Positions 63,613 to 64,000 of a stretch of DNA of 64,000 bases are shown here, piece after piece; position 1 is the first letter of the stretch; every line of letters starts with the position of its first letter. Source of the DNA: Bacteroidales bacterium (GTDB taxonomy: Bacteria > Bacteroidota > Bacteroidia > Bacteroidales > UBA1715); contig JADKDL010000016.1 of NCBI GenBank assembly GCA_016714605.1, positions 1-64,000 on the forward strand. The letters run 5' to 3'. The notes below the pieces were generated by a model. It was not told the DNA's origin, did not search any database, and was given only the letters and a program-made list of their open reading frames with translations. Both the position numbers and the translations under genes were made by a program.

Positions 63613-64000
63613 ATGAAGTTTTTATTTGTAGGAATGTTCTTTTTGCATCTGTTTGTTATGAATGCACAAACATTAGAAGGTATTGTTATTGAGAAATATG
63701 CAGTTGCCGATTCTCTTGGTTCTAAAAGAGTATTTATTCCGGCAGGTTCTGTTACCTACAGAATTTATGCCGACTTATCGCCCGATGCTTATTTACAATC
63801 TATGTTTGCGTCAAAAGATCATGAGCTGGTATTTAAAACAAGTACGAAATTTCATAATCATCTTTACGGTGCTTTATATGGTGATGGACTAGTAGATATG
63901 TATGCTTTAGATCCCGAAATTGCCTTAGATTCATGGATTACTATAGGAGCCGCTTCTAGAAAACATATTGGTATTCCGCTTGATGCAGATTCAGACGGTT
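63613..64000 (+). CDS. Secreted protein, N-terminal part (cut by window edge)
   Basis: An open frame from an ATG at 63613 to the window end, 129 residues. A signal peptide (MKFLFVGMFFLHLFVMNAQ) is followed by TLEGIVIEKYAVADSLG, VTYRIYADLSPDAYLQSMF and LDSWITIGAAS. The pattern resembles Bacteroidetes secreted proteins of several hundred residues that carry a T9SS sorting signal at the far C-terminus, which is outside the window. Function unknown. Confidence 0.7.
   Translation, partial: MKFLFVGMFFLHLFVMNAQTLEGIVIEKYAVADSLGSKRVFIPAGSVTYRIYADLSPDAYLQSMFASKDHELVFKTSTKFHNHLYGALYGDGLVDMYALDPEIALDSWITIGAASRKHIGIPLDADSDG

Overview
The window is an AT-rich stretch of a Bacteroidota (Bacteroidetes) chromosome. 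The evidence is a gliding-motility lipoprotein gene (gldH), a very large secreted protein ending in a type IX secretion (T9SS) sorting domain, a RicT/PSP1 homologue, promoter boxes of the TAnnTTTG type, A-rich leaders in place of Shine-Dalgarno sites, and a dialkylresorcinol/aryl-polyene (flexirubin-type) pigment locus. I cannot place it more finely than probably class Bacteroidia. No rRNA, tRNA, CRISPR array or transposase was seen.

Left third (1-27.6 kb): a large acyl/polyketide locus in two divergent halves around a control region at 9.12-9.45 kb. The leftward half carries a FabD-like start (cut by the window edge), an ACP, a FabF-type ketosynthase, a 3-hydroxyacyl-CoA dehydrogenase, a KAS III-like protein with degenerate catalytic residues, two enoyl-CoA hydratases (one frameshifted), a thioesterase and a B12-binding radical SAM enzyme. 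A small transglutaminase-like protein and a YiaA-like membrane protein sit among them. The rightward half (9451-27570) reads as one 18-kb operon: darA and darB (dialkylresorcinol synthesis), a conserved small protein, a BtrH-like acyltransferase, an ABC exporter pair, a thioesterase, ketosynthase/ACP/ketosynthase/chain-length-factor genes, a polysaccharide deacetylase, a LolA-like carrier, a small lipoprotein, a FabZ-like dehydratase, a glycosyltransferase-DUF2062 protein and a 1280-residue fusion of MMPL exporter, acyltransferase and methyltransferase. Together these would build an aryl-polyene chain, a dialkylresorcinol, and place the product in the envelope. No ketoreductase of the SDR type, ammonia lyase or phosphopantetheinyl transferase is in view; these may lie to the left or elsewhere.

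Middle (27.9-47.9 kb): mostly housekeeping. A lone chemoreceptor, a DUF368 (undecaprenyl-phosphate translocase family) protein, a CPBP protease-like protein, a lipoprotein, typA (interrupted by an in-frame stop), trmB-gldH-ricT (ricT tail frameshifted), holB, a VTT-like membrane protein, an acpH-lpxK-sppA operon, folK, pgk, a CBM48-type protein and ligA.

Right part (47.9-64 kb): an AMP-ligase (PaaK type), a C45 autoproteolytic acyltransferase and a CrtI-like FAD enzyme form a satellite locus that plausibly serves the pigment pathway. Next comes an 8.3-kb secreted T9SS protein gene broken by six frameshifts, then an OprB-like porin and the start of another secreted protein.

The most notable points are the split pigment locus with its satellite genes, the set of seven thiolase-fold proteins including three that lack catalytic residues, the lesions in typA, ricT, the second enoyl-CoA hydratase gene and the giant T9SS gene, and a conserved hairpin-bearing dispersed repeat at 27.8 and 44.8 kb.
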